A stretch of 55,094 bases of DNA, taken from positions 1 to 55,094 of the forward strand of contig CALFVX010000007.1 of NCBI GenBank assembly GCA_937928765.1, read 5' to 3'. The notes beneath the pieces were generated by a model. The model worked only from the letters and a program-made list of their open reading frames with translations, had not been told where the DNA came from and ran no database searches. The position numbers were made by a program, and so were the translations under genes. Positions 8,170-17,230 of the stretch are shown piece by piece; positions within the stretch are counted from its first letter, which is position 1; each line of letters starts with the position of its first letter. The stretch is from an uncultured Endomicrobiia bacterium. Its GTDB lineage: Bacteria > Elusimicrobiota > Endomicrobiia > DTEH01.

Positions 8170-9969
8170 ATGATTGAGATTATTTGGTTTTTATTATTTT
8201 TAATGGCAGTTTTTTTAATAGGGAGTAATATTCTTAAATTTTTTTATTTTATTGATATTAATTTTGAAGAAGAGTTTATTATTTCAGAAGGTATTGGTTG
8301 GGGAATATTTTCTTTTTTAACATTTTTGATGGGATGTTTAGGTATTTTGGAAAAGATTATTTTTCAGATTATTATAACTTTGTTTGGTATTCTTGGTATT
8401 ATAAGATTTATAAAAAAAAATAAACCTATTTCACTTTCTACACTAGTAAATTTCAGGGATAAAATTTATATTTTTTTTATTGTTTTGGGTTTTATTTCTA
8501 TTATTTCTTACTTACTATCCTGCTATTTACCTATACTAGAAAGTGATGTTCTTATCTATCATCTCAGTATACCAAAAATATTTATACAAGAAGGAAAAAT
8601 TTATAATATAAGTGAGTGGTTTAAGTATGCTACCTTTCCCCAACTTGCAGAAATGTTATACTTATCTTCAATGATTATAAGTAATGAAACACTTGCTAAT
8701 TTTATTCATACATTTTTTGGAATACTTTCTGCTTTTTTAATATATATAATTTGTAAAAAGTTTATTGATATAAAAACAGGTATTATAGCAGCGGTTACAT
8801 TTTTGATATTGCCAGTGGTGAAAGATCTTTCAGGCACAGCTATGGTTGACCTTATGCTAAATTTTTATTTTTTATTAGTAATTTTTTCTTGTTTAGAGTG
8901 GCTTAATAAAAAAGATATAAAATGGTTTTATTTGTCAGGGGTATTTTGTGGATTTTCTTTTGGTGTTAAATACACAGGTATTGTTTTTTTGTATTTAGTT
9001 ATACTTACTATTTTGTGGTTGAAGAATAGAACGGATAGCTTATCCAAATTTTTTATTAAAGATTACGCTATTTTTTTATCAATTTTTTTGATTCTTGTTT
9101 TTCCTTGGATTATAAAAAATTACTTATGGACAAAAAACCCATTTTCGCCTTTTTTTTATAATATTTTTGGTGGTACAAATTGGAATGATTATCTACAAAT
9201 GGATTTAATAAATCATTTTATATCAGATAAAAAACCAGTTATTAAGTATCTATATGATTTTATAGGAGAGAACGGCGATATTTTTGTTTTGTTTATTATT
9301 TTTATACCATTTTTAAAGCTGCCCACGAATATAAAATTCTTAACTTTATGTGGTGCAATATATATGTTTATATCAATATTTTTCTTTCCGAGAATATTTC
9401 GTTTTATGCTACCAGGCATATCAATTTTAGTTATATATACTTCTTATATATTTATTCAAGTTTTAGAAAATAAAGAAATTTTTCGTTTGAAATATTTAAG
9501 ATCTTTTTTGCTACTTTATTTTTTATTATCTGTTTCTTATAAAACATTGCTTGCTATACAAAAAATAACCTTACATAATAAGTGGAAAGTTCTTATAGGT
9601 ATAGAGAGTAAAGAAAATTATTTACGAAAAAATACTGAATACTTTAGTGTTATTGAATATATAAATAGTAACTTGTCAAAAGATGATATATTGTTATCTT
9701 TAAACGAATCAAGGGGATACTATTTTAAACCAAAATTTTTGGTTTCGTATCATACTAAAATTGGTTCTGTAGTTCACACAAGTAAAGATATAGAACATAT
9801 TATAAGACACTTAAGAAAAAATAAAATATATTATCTTTTTATAAATCGCTCAGATTATTATAGTAAATCGCAAAGATATACACTTTTAATAGAAAATTGG
9901 GTGTTAGAAAAATATTTCTTTTTGCTTAATACTAACGGCATATGCTATATCTATAGAATTAAAGACTAA
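8170..9969 (+). CDS. GT39/ArnT-like polytopic glycosyltransferase
   Basis: A 599-residue protein with about ten or more membrane helices and a soluble C-terminal tail. The first large loop has LESDVLIYHLSIP (E124, D126, H131), the acidic loop motif of GT-C enzymes of the ArnT/PMT kind, which use polyprenyl-phosphate sugars on the outer side of the membrane. GTAMVDLMLNFYFLL and VKYTGIVFLYL later in the protein fit the same superfamily. It could decorate a glycan or lipid A-like anchor with a single sugar. Only 3 bases separate it from the preceding GT4 gene. The family assignment is good, but substrate assignment is not possible. Confidence 0.78.
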   Translation: MIEIIWFLLFLMAVFLIGSNILKFFYFIDINFEEEFIISEGIGWGIFSFLTFLMGCLGILEKIIFQIIITLFGILGIIRFIKKNKPISLSTLVNFRDKIYIFFIVLGFISIISYLLSCYLPILESDVLIYHLSIPKIFIQEGKIYNISEWFKYATFPQLAEMLYLSSMIISNETLANFIHTFFGILSAFLIYIICKKFIDIKTGIIAAVTFLILPVVKDLSGTAMVDLMLNFYFLLVIFSCLEWLNKKDIKWFYLSGVFCGFSFGVKYTGIVFLYLVILTILWLKNRTDSLSKFFIKDYAIFLSIFLILVFPWIIKNYLWTKNPFSPFFYNIFGGTNWNDYLQMDLINHFISDKKPVIKYLYDFIGENGDIFVLFIIFIPFLKLPTNIKFLTLCGAIYMFISIFFFPRIFRFMLPGISILVIYTSYIFIQVLENKEIFRLKYLRSFLLLYFLLSVSYKTLLAIQKITLHNKWKVLIGIESKENYLRKNTEYFSVIEYINSNLSKDDILLSLNESRGYYFKPKFLVSYHTKIGSVVHTSKDIEHIIRHLRKNKIYYLFINRSDYYSKSQRYTLLIENWVLEKYFFLLNTNGICYIYRIKD

Positions 9970-9985
9970 AATGATAAAAAAATAA

Positions 9986-10327
9986 TTTGTTTTACTAATT
10001 TATTTGATTGCAGAAATAAAAAGAGTTATTAAGCCTGGTGTAACTTTAGTTCTCATAACACCAAACTTTCGTAAATTGAAAAATATTTTAATTCTAATTT
10101 TTAATGGAGTATTTCCTAAAACATCTGGAGATCCCATAGGCTGGGATGGTGGACATTTACATTATTTTACCTATAGAGATATTAAATATATTCTTACAAA
10201 ATGTGGGTTCAAAACATTATTACTTGAAGGACTGCTAAGTACAGAAAGATTTTTTATACTTAAGAAATATTTAAGATATTTTTTCCACGATATCTTTTTA
10301 ATGAATTTATTGCTGGTGGTATTATAG
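9986..10327 (+). pseudogene. C-terminal remnant of a class I SAM methyltransferase
   Basis: The frame encodes LIAEIKRVIKPGVTLVLITP, then GGHLHYFTYRDIKYILTKCGF. These are the last third of a Methyltransf_11/25-type enzyme (EIxRVLKPGG...TPN, then GHxxxFT...L..CGF). The SAM-binding N-terminal half is missing. Upstream the frame closes at a TAA (9983-9985) and no ATG exists, the first possible start being a TTG at 10004. It sits between two intact glycan genes, so a glycan-modifying methyltransferase was probably lost here by deletion. Expression as a stable protein is doubtful. Confidence 0.68.
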
Positions 10328-10351
10328 TAGTGGCACAAAAATAAATAGAAT

Positions 10352-11539
10352 ATGTTGAGTAATAAAAACATCATCTGTTTTGGTTTTGCTGATTGGGATA
10401 ATCCCTATAAGACAAATCAGCATCATATTATGCAGCGACTTTCACAAAACAATCGTGTGCTTTTTGTTGAATCACTTGGGTTAAGACAACCTGTTTTTCA
10501 AAAAAAAGATATAAAAAGAATTTTTAGACGGTTAATAAAAGGAATTAAAGGTATAAAAAAAATTAACGAAAATTTATACATATACTCACCACTGGTTTTA
10601 CCGTTCCATAAATTTTCATTAGTTAGAAGAATAAACAATTTAATATTAAAATCAAAACTAAAAAAAATACAAAAAAAGTTGAATTTTATAGATCCTATAC
10701 TCTGGAGTTATATACCAAACATTATAGATTTTAAGAATTTTTTTAATGAAAAACTAATTGTATATCACTGTGTTGACGAACTTTCTGCAAATCCTTTAAT
10801 ACCAAGTGAAATAATTTCAAGTATGGAAAAAGAACTAATCAAAAATGCAGATATAATTTTTGTAACTTCAAAACCTCTATATGAAAAAAAGAAAATTTAT
10901 AATCCACAAAAGACATATTATATGGCAAATGTTGCTGATTTTGAACATTTTTCAAAAGTTTGGAAAGAAAAGTTACCTAATCCTGAAAATGTTAAAAACA
11001 TCAAACACCCTATAATTGGATTTGTTGGTGCAATCTCAAGATATAAAGTTGATTTCTCAATCATTGAATATATTTTGAAAACACATCCTGAATGGTCTGT
11101 TGTTTTAATAGGTGCAGTTGGTGAAGGAGAAAAAGCAATAAATATTTCTGAATTTAAATATCCAAATTTATATTATCTTGGTCCTAAACCATATTCAGAA
11201 TTGCCATCTTATATAAGTTGTTTTGATGTCTGTATTTTGCCAAGTTTAATAAATGAATATACAAAAAATATGTTTCCAATGAAATTTTTTGAATATCTTT
11301 CTACTGGAAAACCAGTAGTAGCGGTTGATTTGCCATCATTAGAAGAATTTAAAGAGTATTTTTATTGTGCAGAAAATAAAGAAGATTTTGTTGACAAAAT
11401 AAAAAAAGCACTTAATGAAGATAATGAAGAATTTAAAAAGAAAAGAGTTGACCTTGCAAAACAGTTTACTTGGGAGAAACGAATTGAAAATATAAGTAAA
11501 ATAATAGAAACAACTATAAAACAAAAATTAAATGTTTAA
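10352..11539 (+). CDS. Glycosyltransferase, TuaH-like GT4/GT1 family
   Basis: A 395-residue GT-B protein. It begins NKNIICFGFADWDNPYKTNQ followed by HHIMQRLSQNNRVLFVESLG, the opening seen in TuaH-like enzymes that start with a D/W..xxxQxHHxMxxL motif. The middle has LIVYHCVDELSA and NADIIFVTSKPLYEKK, and the donor domain has GFVGAISRYKVDFSIIEYIL and CILPSLINEYTKNMFPMKFFEYLSTGKPV in two blocks. In this branch the usual E-x7-E is replaced by a P-x-KxFEYL arrangement. It follows the methyltransferase remnant by about 24 bases. It is likely another transferase for the same glycan. Confidence 0.8.
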   Translation: MLSNKNIICFGFADWDNPYKTNQHHIMQRLSQNNRVLFVESLGLRQPVFQKKDIKRIFRRLIKGIKGIKKINENLYIYSPLVLPFHKFSLVRRINNLILKSKLKKIQKKLNFIDPILWSYIPNIIDFKNFFNEKLIVYHCVDELSANPLIPSEIISSMEKELIKNADIIFVTSKPLYEKKKIYNPQKTYYMANVADFEHFSKVWKEKLPNPENVKNIKHPIIGFVGAISRYKVDFSIIEYILKTHPEWSVVLIGAVGEGEKAINISEFKYPNLYYLGPKPYSELPSYISCFDVCILPSLINEYTKNMFPMKFFEYLSTGKPVVAVDLPSLEEFKEYFYCAENKEDFVDKIKKALNEDNEEFKKKRVDLAKQFTWEKRIENISKIIETTIKQKLNV

Positions 11540-11549
11540 TTAAAATCAA

Positions 11550-12686
11550 ATGCGTGGTAATAAATTAATAAAATATATAGATTTAATTTTTGGTATTCCG
11601 GTGTTGATTTTTTTAAGTTTATTTAAAATTTTTGAAACAAAAAAAGATGTAGGTAAAATAAATAAAATTCTTATAATAAAACTGTCTGCGTTAGGAGATA
11701 CAATTTTGTTAATTCCTGTTATAAGAACTTTGAAAGAAAATTATTCTGAATCAAAAATTAGTGTTGTTTTAACAGAAATTAATAAATCAGTTGCAGAAAG
11801 ATGTGATTATATAGAAAACATTTTTGAATTTAAACCAGAAGAGTTTATAAAGAATCCTCTAAAGTTATTAAAATTCATAGAAAAAATAAGAAAAGAAAAA
11901 TTTGATTTAGTCATAGATGCAGACCAGTGGTTAAGAATCTCAGCATTGTTGTGTTTTTTTTCTAAAGCAAAAATAAGAATTGGTTTTAAGACAAAAGGAC
12001 AGTTTAAACATTATACTTTTAATAATGTTGTAGAACATAAAAAAAATATTCATGAAATTGAATGTTTTTTTGATTTAATAAAACCACTTAAAGTAAAAAT
12101 AAGAGATAAATCTCTTGAGTTTAAAATTAAAAATGATGAGATTAAAAAAGCAAAAGATTTGTTAGAATCTATTGGTATAAAAAAGAATGAAAAATTTATT
12201 ATAATTCATTCTGAAGTTCCTCAACATGCTTTTCAACGACAATGGCCAATTAAAAATTTTGTCAAACTTATTGAAAAAATTATAAAAAAATATAATATTA
12301 AAATATTAATTACTGGTACAAAAAGGACAAGTTCTTTTATTAGATTAATTTCAAGTGATATTAAAGAAAATGTAAAATATATTCTTGACACAGATATTGG
12401 TGTGCTTTCTGCAATTATTTCAAAATCTACTTTGGTTGTTTGTAATAATACAGGTTTAATGCATCTTACTTGTGCAGTTGGTGTGCCGGTTATAGCTTTG
12501 CATGGTCCAACAGATCCTTTGAAATGGGGGCCGATAGGTGAAAATAGTGTAGTTATAAAATCAAAACTTTCTTGTAGTCCATGTTTATATCTTGGGTTTG
12601 AATATGGCTGTAAAACAAATAATTGTATGAAATCAATAGCTGTAGAAGAAGTGTTAAAGTATGTTGATAAAGTATTATCTTCGTAG
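11550..12686 (+). CDS. Glycosyltransferase family 9 (heptosyltransferase-type)
   Basis: A 378-residue enzyme with a hydrophobic N-terminal patch (about 8-28), then KILIIKLSALGDTILLIPVI, the GT9 opening (basic stretch, S-x-GD), and RTLKENYSESKISVVLTE. The C-terminal domain has CNNTGLMHLTCAVGVPVIAL and HGPTDPLKWGPIG, the donor-binding signature of ADP-heptose:LPS heptosyltransferases. It ends with a cysteine-rich piece (CSPCLYLGFEYGC) typical of GT9 tails. It suggests that the organism makes an LPS-like or heptose-containing glycan. The ADP-heptose donor is inferred from the family, not from specific residues. Confidence 0.85.
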   Translation: MRGNKLIKYIDLIFGIPVLIFLSLFKIFETKKDVGKINKILIIKLSALGDTILLIPVIRTLKENYSESKISVVLTEINKSVAERCDYIENIFEFKPEEFIKNPLKLLKFIEKIRKEKFDLVIDADQWLRISALLCFFSKAKIRIGFKTKGQFKHYTFNNVVEHKKNIHEIECFFDLIKPLKVKIRDKSLEFKIKNDEIKKAKDLLESIGIKKNEKFIIIHSEVPQHAFQRQWPIKNFVKLIEKIIKKYNIKILITGTKRTSSFIRLISSDIKENVKYILDTDIGVLSAIISKSTLVVCNNTGLMHLTCAVGVPVIALHGPTDPLKWGPIGENSVVIKSKLSCSPCLYLGFEYGCKTNNCMKSIAVEEVLKYVDKVLSS

Positions 12687-12768
12687 CAATTAAATTATGT
12701 TTAGTTTCTAATTCATATTTTATATTTATAATAATGATCCAAAATTTAATCAAACTATAGGAGAGTAT

Positions 12769-15552
12769 ATGAATAATATAAAACAAAAAATTATAAATAA
12801 AGAATCAACTGTTGGTGTTATAGGGTTAGGTTATGTTGGGTTGCCCTTAGCAATGCTTATTTCTAACAAAGGTTTTAAAACTTACGGGTTTGATATTGAT
12901 GAAAATAAGGTTAAACTTTTGAAAAATAAAAAAAGTTATATTTCACATATACCTGAAGAAAAAATTAAAGAGTTAAAAAATTTCTATCCAACAAACGATT
13001 TTTCAAAATTAAAGAAGTGTGATGTTATAATTATTTGTGTTCCAACACCAACTACTGAATCAAACGAACCAGACCTTTCTTGTGTAATAAACACAACAAA
13101 GACAATTGCAAAATATCTTCGTAAAGGTCAACTTATTGTTTTAGAAAGTACCACTTATCCAACTACTACCAGAGATGTTGTAAAACCAATCCTTGAAGAG
13201 ACAAACCTTAAATGTGGGAAAGATTTTTATTTAGCATTTTCACCTGAACGAGAAGATCCAGGAAGAAAAGATTTTAATACAGAAACAATACCCAAAGTTG
13301 TCGGTGGTGTGGATAAAACTTCTGGTAAGATTGCGTGTGAGTTTTATTCACAAGTAGTAAAAAAAGTTGTCCCTGTATCATCAGCAGAAGTTGCTGAATC
13401 AACAAAGATGCTTGAGAACACTTTCCGTGCAGTAAATATTGCTTTGGTTAACGAACTTAAAATTCTTTTTGACCGTATGGGAATAGATATATGGGAAGTA
13501 ATAGAAGCGTCTAAAACAAAACCGTTTGGTTTTATGCCGTTTTATCCAGGTCCAGGCTGGGGCGGACATTGTTTTGAAAAAAATCAAACTGTGATTATAA
13601 AAGATTATAAAGAGATAAAATGTATAACAATTGAAGAGTTATATAATTTAATATATAAAAAAATTAATTCACTTAAATTATCTACTGTTGTATCACATAA
13701 GAACTATCACAGAAATGTTAAAGATTTAGAAATCTTAAAACCTGCAAGTGAAATAGAAATACTTTCTTTTGATATTGAAAATCAAAAAATAACTTTTCAG
13801 CCAATAAATTATGTTTCAAAAAGAATTGCGGATGATATTATATCTATAAAAACCCATTATAATTATGAAATAAAAGTAACAAGTTTACATCCTGTATTTG
13901 TATTTGATGGATTAACTAAAGGAATATCATTAAAGTTTGCTAAAGATATAACAAAAAATGATTTTTTGTTGTTACCCAAGAAATTACCTGAGGTGTATAA
14001 AAATTTAAACTATGATCTGATAGAAATGTTGAACAAATTATATCCAGAACTAATGGTTAAATTTAGAGTTAGGCCAATAAACTGTAAATGGAAACAATAT
14101 AAAAAAATTATTTATTCAAATATAGTTGGTAACAAAAAATATGATTTTATAAGAAAAAATTATCTTCCTTTAGTTGAATATATTAAACTTGAAAAATACT
14201 TAAACATAAAAAGAGATGAATTATTAATTTTAAGTGGCAATGGTAATTCTGTTAATTCTTTTAATGCTTTTAATGCTGTCATAACGATAGATAATGATTT
14301 TGCAAGATTGATTGGTTACTATTTAAGCGATGGATGTTTAACTGAAGATAAAAAAACTTTGAAAATAAGATTTGCTTTTAACAAAAATGAAAAGGAGTAT
14401 ATTGAAGACTTAAAAAATATATTGTTAAAGAAAAAAATAAGATTTTCAGAATATGAAGATAAAAAATATAAAACTTATCACATAAAAATTTCTTCGTTTT
14501 TATTAGGGTTGTTTTTTAAACATGTTTTAAATCTTGGCAAAGATTGTTATTCAATGAAAATTCCACAACAGATATTTTTGTCTACTAAGGAATTAAGAAA
14601 AGAGATACTTAAGGGAGTTTTAAGAGCAGATGATGGTGTGTATTTAAATAAAAAAAATAATAAAATATACGAACACAAAGACAACTCTGTAGAAGTAAGT
14701 TTTTTTACTTCTTCTGAAATATTATTTAATCAAATACAACTATTGTTAAGAGAACAAGAAATATTGCCTATAATTAAAAAAAGAAAAGGTCTATTAACCA
14801 TATTTGGCAAAAAAAATATAATTAAACTAAAAAACATATTCTTAGGTAAAAAAGAAAAGTTATTACAGAAATATTTGAATAAAATTTCAAAACAACCAAA
14901 TTATAATTTTGTTATAGAAGATGAAAATTATTTTTATGTAAAAGTTAAAGACATCTACAAAATACATACGACTGAAAAAGTATTTTCTGTTGAAGTAGAT
15001 ACTACAAATAATCTTATTGTTAACAACAGTATTTTAGTGCATAATTGTATTCCGGTGGACCCGTTTTATCTATCTTATATTGCTAAAAAATATGATTTTT
15101 CAACAAGGTTTATAGAACTTGCAGGACAAATAAACATTAGGATGCCGGAATATGTTGTAGAAAAAGTAATTGATGGTTTAAACAAACATAAAAAGACAAT
15201 AAATGGCGCAAAAATTCTTATTTTAGGACTTTCTTATAAAAAAGATATAGGTGATCCACGCGAATCACCGTCGTTTAAGATTATTGAACTTTTAGAACAA
15301 AAAGGTGCAAAGGTTGATTATAATGATCCATATATACCTTATATGCCTAAAATGAGAAAGTTTAACTTTTCTAAAAAATCAGTAAATCTTGATAAAAAAG
15401 TTATAAAAAGGTATAATTGTATAATTATTGCGACAGATCATTCTTGTTATGATTATAAGCTTATAGTTGAAAATGCAAAGTTGGTATTTGATGCAAGAAA
15501 TGTTGTTGAGAAATTTTTAGAAAAAAAGTTTGGTAATGTTATAAAAGTATAA
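12769..15552 (+). CDS. UDP-sugar 6-dehydrogenase (UDP-glucose/GDP-mannose DH family) with intein
   Basis: The precursor is 927 residues and the mature enzyme would be 435. The N-terminal Rossmann part has GVIGLGYVGLPLA (GxGxxG at 19-24), then VPTPTTESNEPDLS, ESTTYPTTT and AFSPEREDPG, and ESTKMLENTFRAVNIALVNE in the middle domain. The family's catalytic motif GGHCIPVDPFYL is split: GGH ends at residue 267 and CIPVDP resumes at 760, with the intein between. After splicing the motif is exact. The C-terminal UDP-binding domain has ILGLSYKKDIGDPRESPS. The enzyme oxidises a UDP- or GDP-hexose (possibly UDP-GlcNAc or UDP-ManNAc, WecC/WbpA-like) to a uronic acid for the glycan locus just upstream. 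AGGAGA (12759-12764) fixes the start. The unspliced precursor lacks a contiguous active site. Confidence 0.93.
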   Translation: MNNIKQKIINKESTVGVIGLGYVGLPLAMLISNKGFKTYGFDIDENKVKLLKNKKSYISHIPEEKIKELKNFYPTNDFSKLKKCDVIIICVPTPTTESNEPDLSCVINTTKTIAKYLRKGQLIVLESTTYPTTTRDVVKPILEETNLKCGKDFYLAFSPEREDPGRKDFNTETIPKVVGGVDKTSGKIACEFYSQVVKKVVPVSSAEVAESTKMLENTFRAVNIALVNELKILFDRMGIDIWEVIEASKTKPFGFMPFYPGPGWGGHCFEKNQTVIIKDYKEIKCITIEELYNLIYKKINSLKLSTVVSHKNYHRNVKDLEILKPASEIEILSFDIENQKITFQPINYVSKRIADDIISIKTHYNYEIKVTSLHPVFVFDGLTKGISLKFAKDITKNDFLLLPKKLPEVYKNLNYDLIEMLNKLYPELMVKFRVRPINCKWKQYKKIIYSNIVGNKKYDFIRKNYLPLVEYIKLEKYLNIKRDELLILSGNGNSVNSFNAFNAVITIDNDFARLIGYYLSDGCLTEDKKTLKIRFAFNKNEKEYIEDLKNILLKKKIRFSEYEDKKYKTYHIKISSFLLGLFFKHVLNLGKDCYSMKIPQQIFLSTKELRKEILKGVLRADDGVYLNKKNNKIYEHKDNSVEVSFFTSSEILFNQIQLLLREQEILPIIKKRKGLLTIFGKKNIIKLKNIFLGKKEKLLQKYLNKISKQPNYNFVIEDENYFYVKVKDIYKIHTTEKVFSVEVDTTNNLIVNNSILVHNCIPVDPFYLSYIAKKYDFSTRFIELAGQINIRMPEYVVEKVIDGLNKHKKTINGAKILILGLSYKKDIGDPRESPSFKIIELLEQKGAKVDYNDPYIPYMPKMRKFNFSKKSVNLDKKVIKRYNCIIIATDHSCYDYKLIVENAKLVFDARNVVEKFLEKKFGNVIKV
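13570..15045 (+). other. Intein (492 aa) with LAGLIDADG homing endonuclease, in nucleotide-sugar dehydrogenase
   Basis: The intein covers residues 268-759 of the precursor. It begins with Cys1 (CFEKNQTVIIKDYKEI, block A) and has the block B motif VTSLHPVF (T371, H374 of the precursor). It carries two dodecapeptides, LIGYYLSDG (514-522) and LKGVLRADDG (614-623), each with the acidic residue of a LAGLIDADG endonuclease. It ends VFSVEVDTTNNLIVNN...ILVHN (blocks F and G) with penultimate His and terminal Asn. The first extein residue after it is Cys760, the dehydrogenase catalytic cysteine. All splicing residues are present, so it should splice, and the endonuclease looks intact. From memory an intein is known in the archaeal UDP-glucose dehydrogenase family (Methanocaldococcus), so an archaeal origin is possible. 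Confidence 0.93.
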
Positions 15553-15572
15553 AGTTGTAGCAAAAATAATAA

Positions 15573-16034
15573 ATGATTATAATAAGTATAGTACTTATCT
15601 TATTAGGTTTATTATATTTTTACTTACCTAACTTAATAATAAAATCTTCTGAATTAGTAAAAAAATATATTTTTAATGAACGGATAATTATTTTGTATAG
15701 TAAAAAAATAGGATTAGTTTTAGTATTATTAGGGTTGATAATTCTTTTTTTAGATATAAGAAAAAGTTTTAATAAAAATAAATTATATTCTGCGTACAAA
15801 AAATTCTACTCTTATGATTTTAAATCAGCTGAAAAATTTTGTTTAGAGATTTTGTCTGAACAACCTAAGAATATTGATGTTTTGTATTTATTAGGTAAAT
15901 TGTATTTTGTTACAGAACGGTATATGCCTGCCAAAAATATTTTTTTAAAAATAAGAAGTTTAGATTCTAAAAAAGAAAAAATGGTAGATAAATATATTGA
16001 AGCAATAGAAAAAAAGTTAGTGATAAAAAAATGA
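15573..16034 (+). CDS. Membrane protein with TPR-like tail, 153 aa
   Basis: Two hydrophobic helices (about 1-22 and 45-63) are separated by a polar loop, followed by a soluble helical tail with FKSAEKFCLEILSEQPKNID and VLYLLGKLYFVTERYMPAKN. This has the A/G and L spacing of one to two tetratricopeptide repeats. Such small anchored TPR proteins usually serve as scaffolds. It lies 20 bases after the dehydrogenase and overlaps aroE by 4 bases, so it may be cotranscribed with both. No specific partner can be named. Confidence 0.7.
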   Translation: MIIISIVLILLGLLYFYLPNLIIKSSELVKKYIFNERIIILYSKKIGLVLVLLGLIILFLDIRKSFNKNKLYSAYKKFYSYDFKSAEKFCLEILSEQPKNIDVLYLLGKLYFVTERYMPAKNIFLKIRSLDSKKEKMVDKYIEAIEKKLVIKK

Positions 16035-16876
16035 ATGTAGATTCACATACAAAACTTTTGGGGATTATAGGGTATCCTATAAAACATTCTTTATCGCCGT
16101 TTTTGCATACTTTTCTAGCTAAAAATTATGGTTTAAATTTTGTATATCTTGCATTTGAAATTTTGCCACAAAGGTTTAAATATATAAAAAATTGTATTCT
16201 TACTTTTAACATAAGAGGTTTAAATGTTACAATTCCATATAAAGAAAAAATTCTTCCTTTTTTAGATGAAATTGATAAGTTGGCAAAAAAAGTTGGTGCA
16301 GTAAATACTGTAGTAAACAGAAATGATAAACTTTATGGATACAATACTGATATCTATGGATTTATTAAATCTATAGAAGGTGAAAAATTAAAAGATGAAA
16401 ATGTATTAGTTTTAGGTTGTGGGGGTGTTAGTAAAGCGATAGTTTGTGGATTAAAAGAGTTAGAAGTAAAAAAAGTTTTTATATATGATATAGATAAAAA
16501 GAAGATGGAGAGTTTAAGAAAAAAATTTGCTGAAGGTATAAGCTGTATAAAAAATTTAGGTGAAATAAAGAAAATTGTTGAAGAAGTTAAGATGATAATT
16601 AATGCAACGCCTTTAGGTATGAAAGAAACAGATCCTGCAGCTTTAGAATTAAATCTTATTAAAAAAGAGCATATTGTTTATGATGTGGTATACAATCGTG
16701 AAACAGAACTTATAAGTTACGCAAAAAAGCTTGGTTGTAAGACAATTGATGGAACTTTAATGTTTGTATACCAAGCAGAACAAGCATTTTTTTTATGGAC
16801 AGGAATAAGACCTGATGTTAGATTTATGTTAGAATTAATTAATAAGATAAATTTAAAAAGTGAGAAAGTGGGATAG
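16031..16876 (+). CDS. aroE: Shikimate dehydrogenase
   Basis: A 281-residue enzyme that reduces 3-dehydroshikimate to shikimate with NADPH (aromatic amino acid pathway). Substrate-binding motifs are YPIKHSLSPFLH (S20-L-S22-P) and NVTIPYK with catalytic K71. NTDIYG supplies D107. The NADP-binding half has VLGCGGVSKAIVCGL, and INATPLGM lies in the later conserved loop, with the C-terminal YQAEQAFFLWTG also typical. Length is normal for AroE. The start overlaps the preceding gene (ATGA). No other shikimate gene is nearby. Confidence 0.93.
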   Translation: MNVDSHTKLLGIIGYPIKHSLSPFLHTFLAKNYGLNFVYLAFEILPQRFKYIKNCILTFNIRGLNVTIPYKEKILPFLDEIDKLAKKVGAVNTVVNRNDKLYGYNTDIYGFIKSIEGEKLKDENVLVLGCGGVSKAIVCGLKELEVKKVFIYDIDKKKMESLRKKFAEGISCIKNLGEIKKIVEEVKMIINATPLGMKETDPAALELNLIKKEHIVYDVVYNRETELISYAKKLGCKTIDGTLMFVYQAEQAFFLWTGIRPDVRFMLELINKINLKSEKVG

Positions 16877-17041
16877 TTAGAAAGTGAAAAAGAGATGAGC
16901 TTATAGGCGGTAGGTTTTAGTAGGTAGTGATTGGTGATTAGTTCATTTATAATTTAGTAATTTCTACTTTATTAAGATATTAAGGTTTAAATAAAGAGCA
17001 ACTAAATAATAAATTAAATTTGAAAATTTTTTAAAAAATTT

Positions 17042-17230
17042 ATGGATAGTGCAACAAAAATTTTTATTTTTCTTCTAATAATTTCTATTATTTTTGGTAC
17101 AGTTGTAATTTTAACTCATCCCGAGTATAGAGTAAAAAATATTTATCAAACAAATAAGAATTATTATCCCCAGATAAATGATGAGAATTTAAATAAAGAG
17201 TTTAAGAAGTTGTTTGAAAGAAAAAAGTAA
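17042..17230 (+). CDS. Small membrane protein, 62 aa
   Basis: A single N-terminal hydrophobic helix (about 6-26) precedes a polar, lysine- and asparagine-rich tail (YRVKNIYQTNKNYYPQINDE), giving a bitopic protein with the tail probably outside. The stop codon directly abuts the comEC ATG, so the two genes are very likely translated together, which makes a link to DNA uptake possible. No homologous family comes to mind. The 165-base spacer before it holds only AT-rich sequence with some GGTAG-like repetition. Confidence 0.55.
   Translation: MDSATKIFIFLLIISIIFGTVVILTHPEYRVKNIYQTNKNYYPQINDENLNKEFKKLFERKK

Noticed and set aside
16877-17041. Small RNA or short gene between aroE and the small membrane protein
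   Set aside because: Only loose GGTAG-like repetition in AT-rich DNA, with no stable stem and no start codon with a ribosome binding site.
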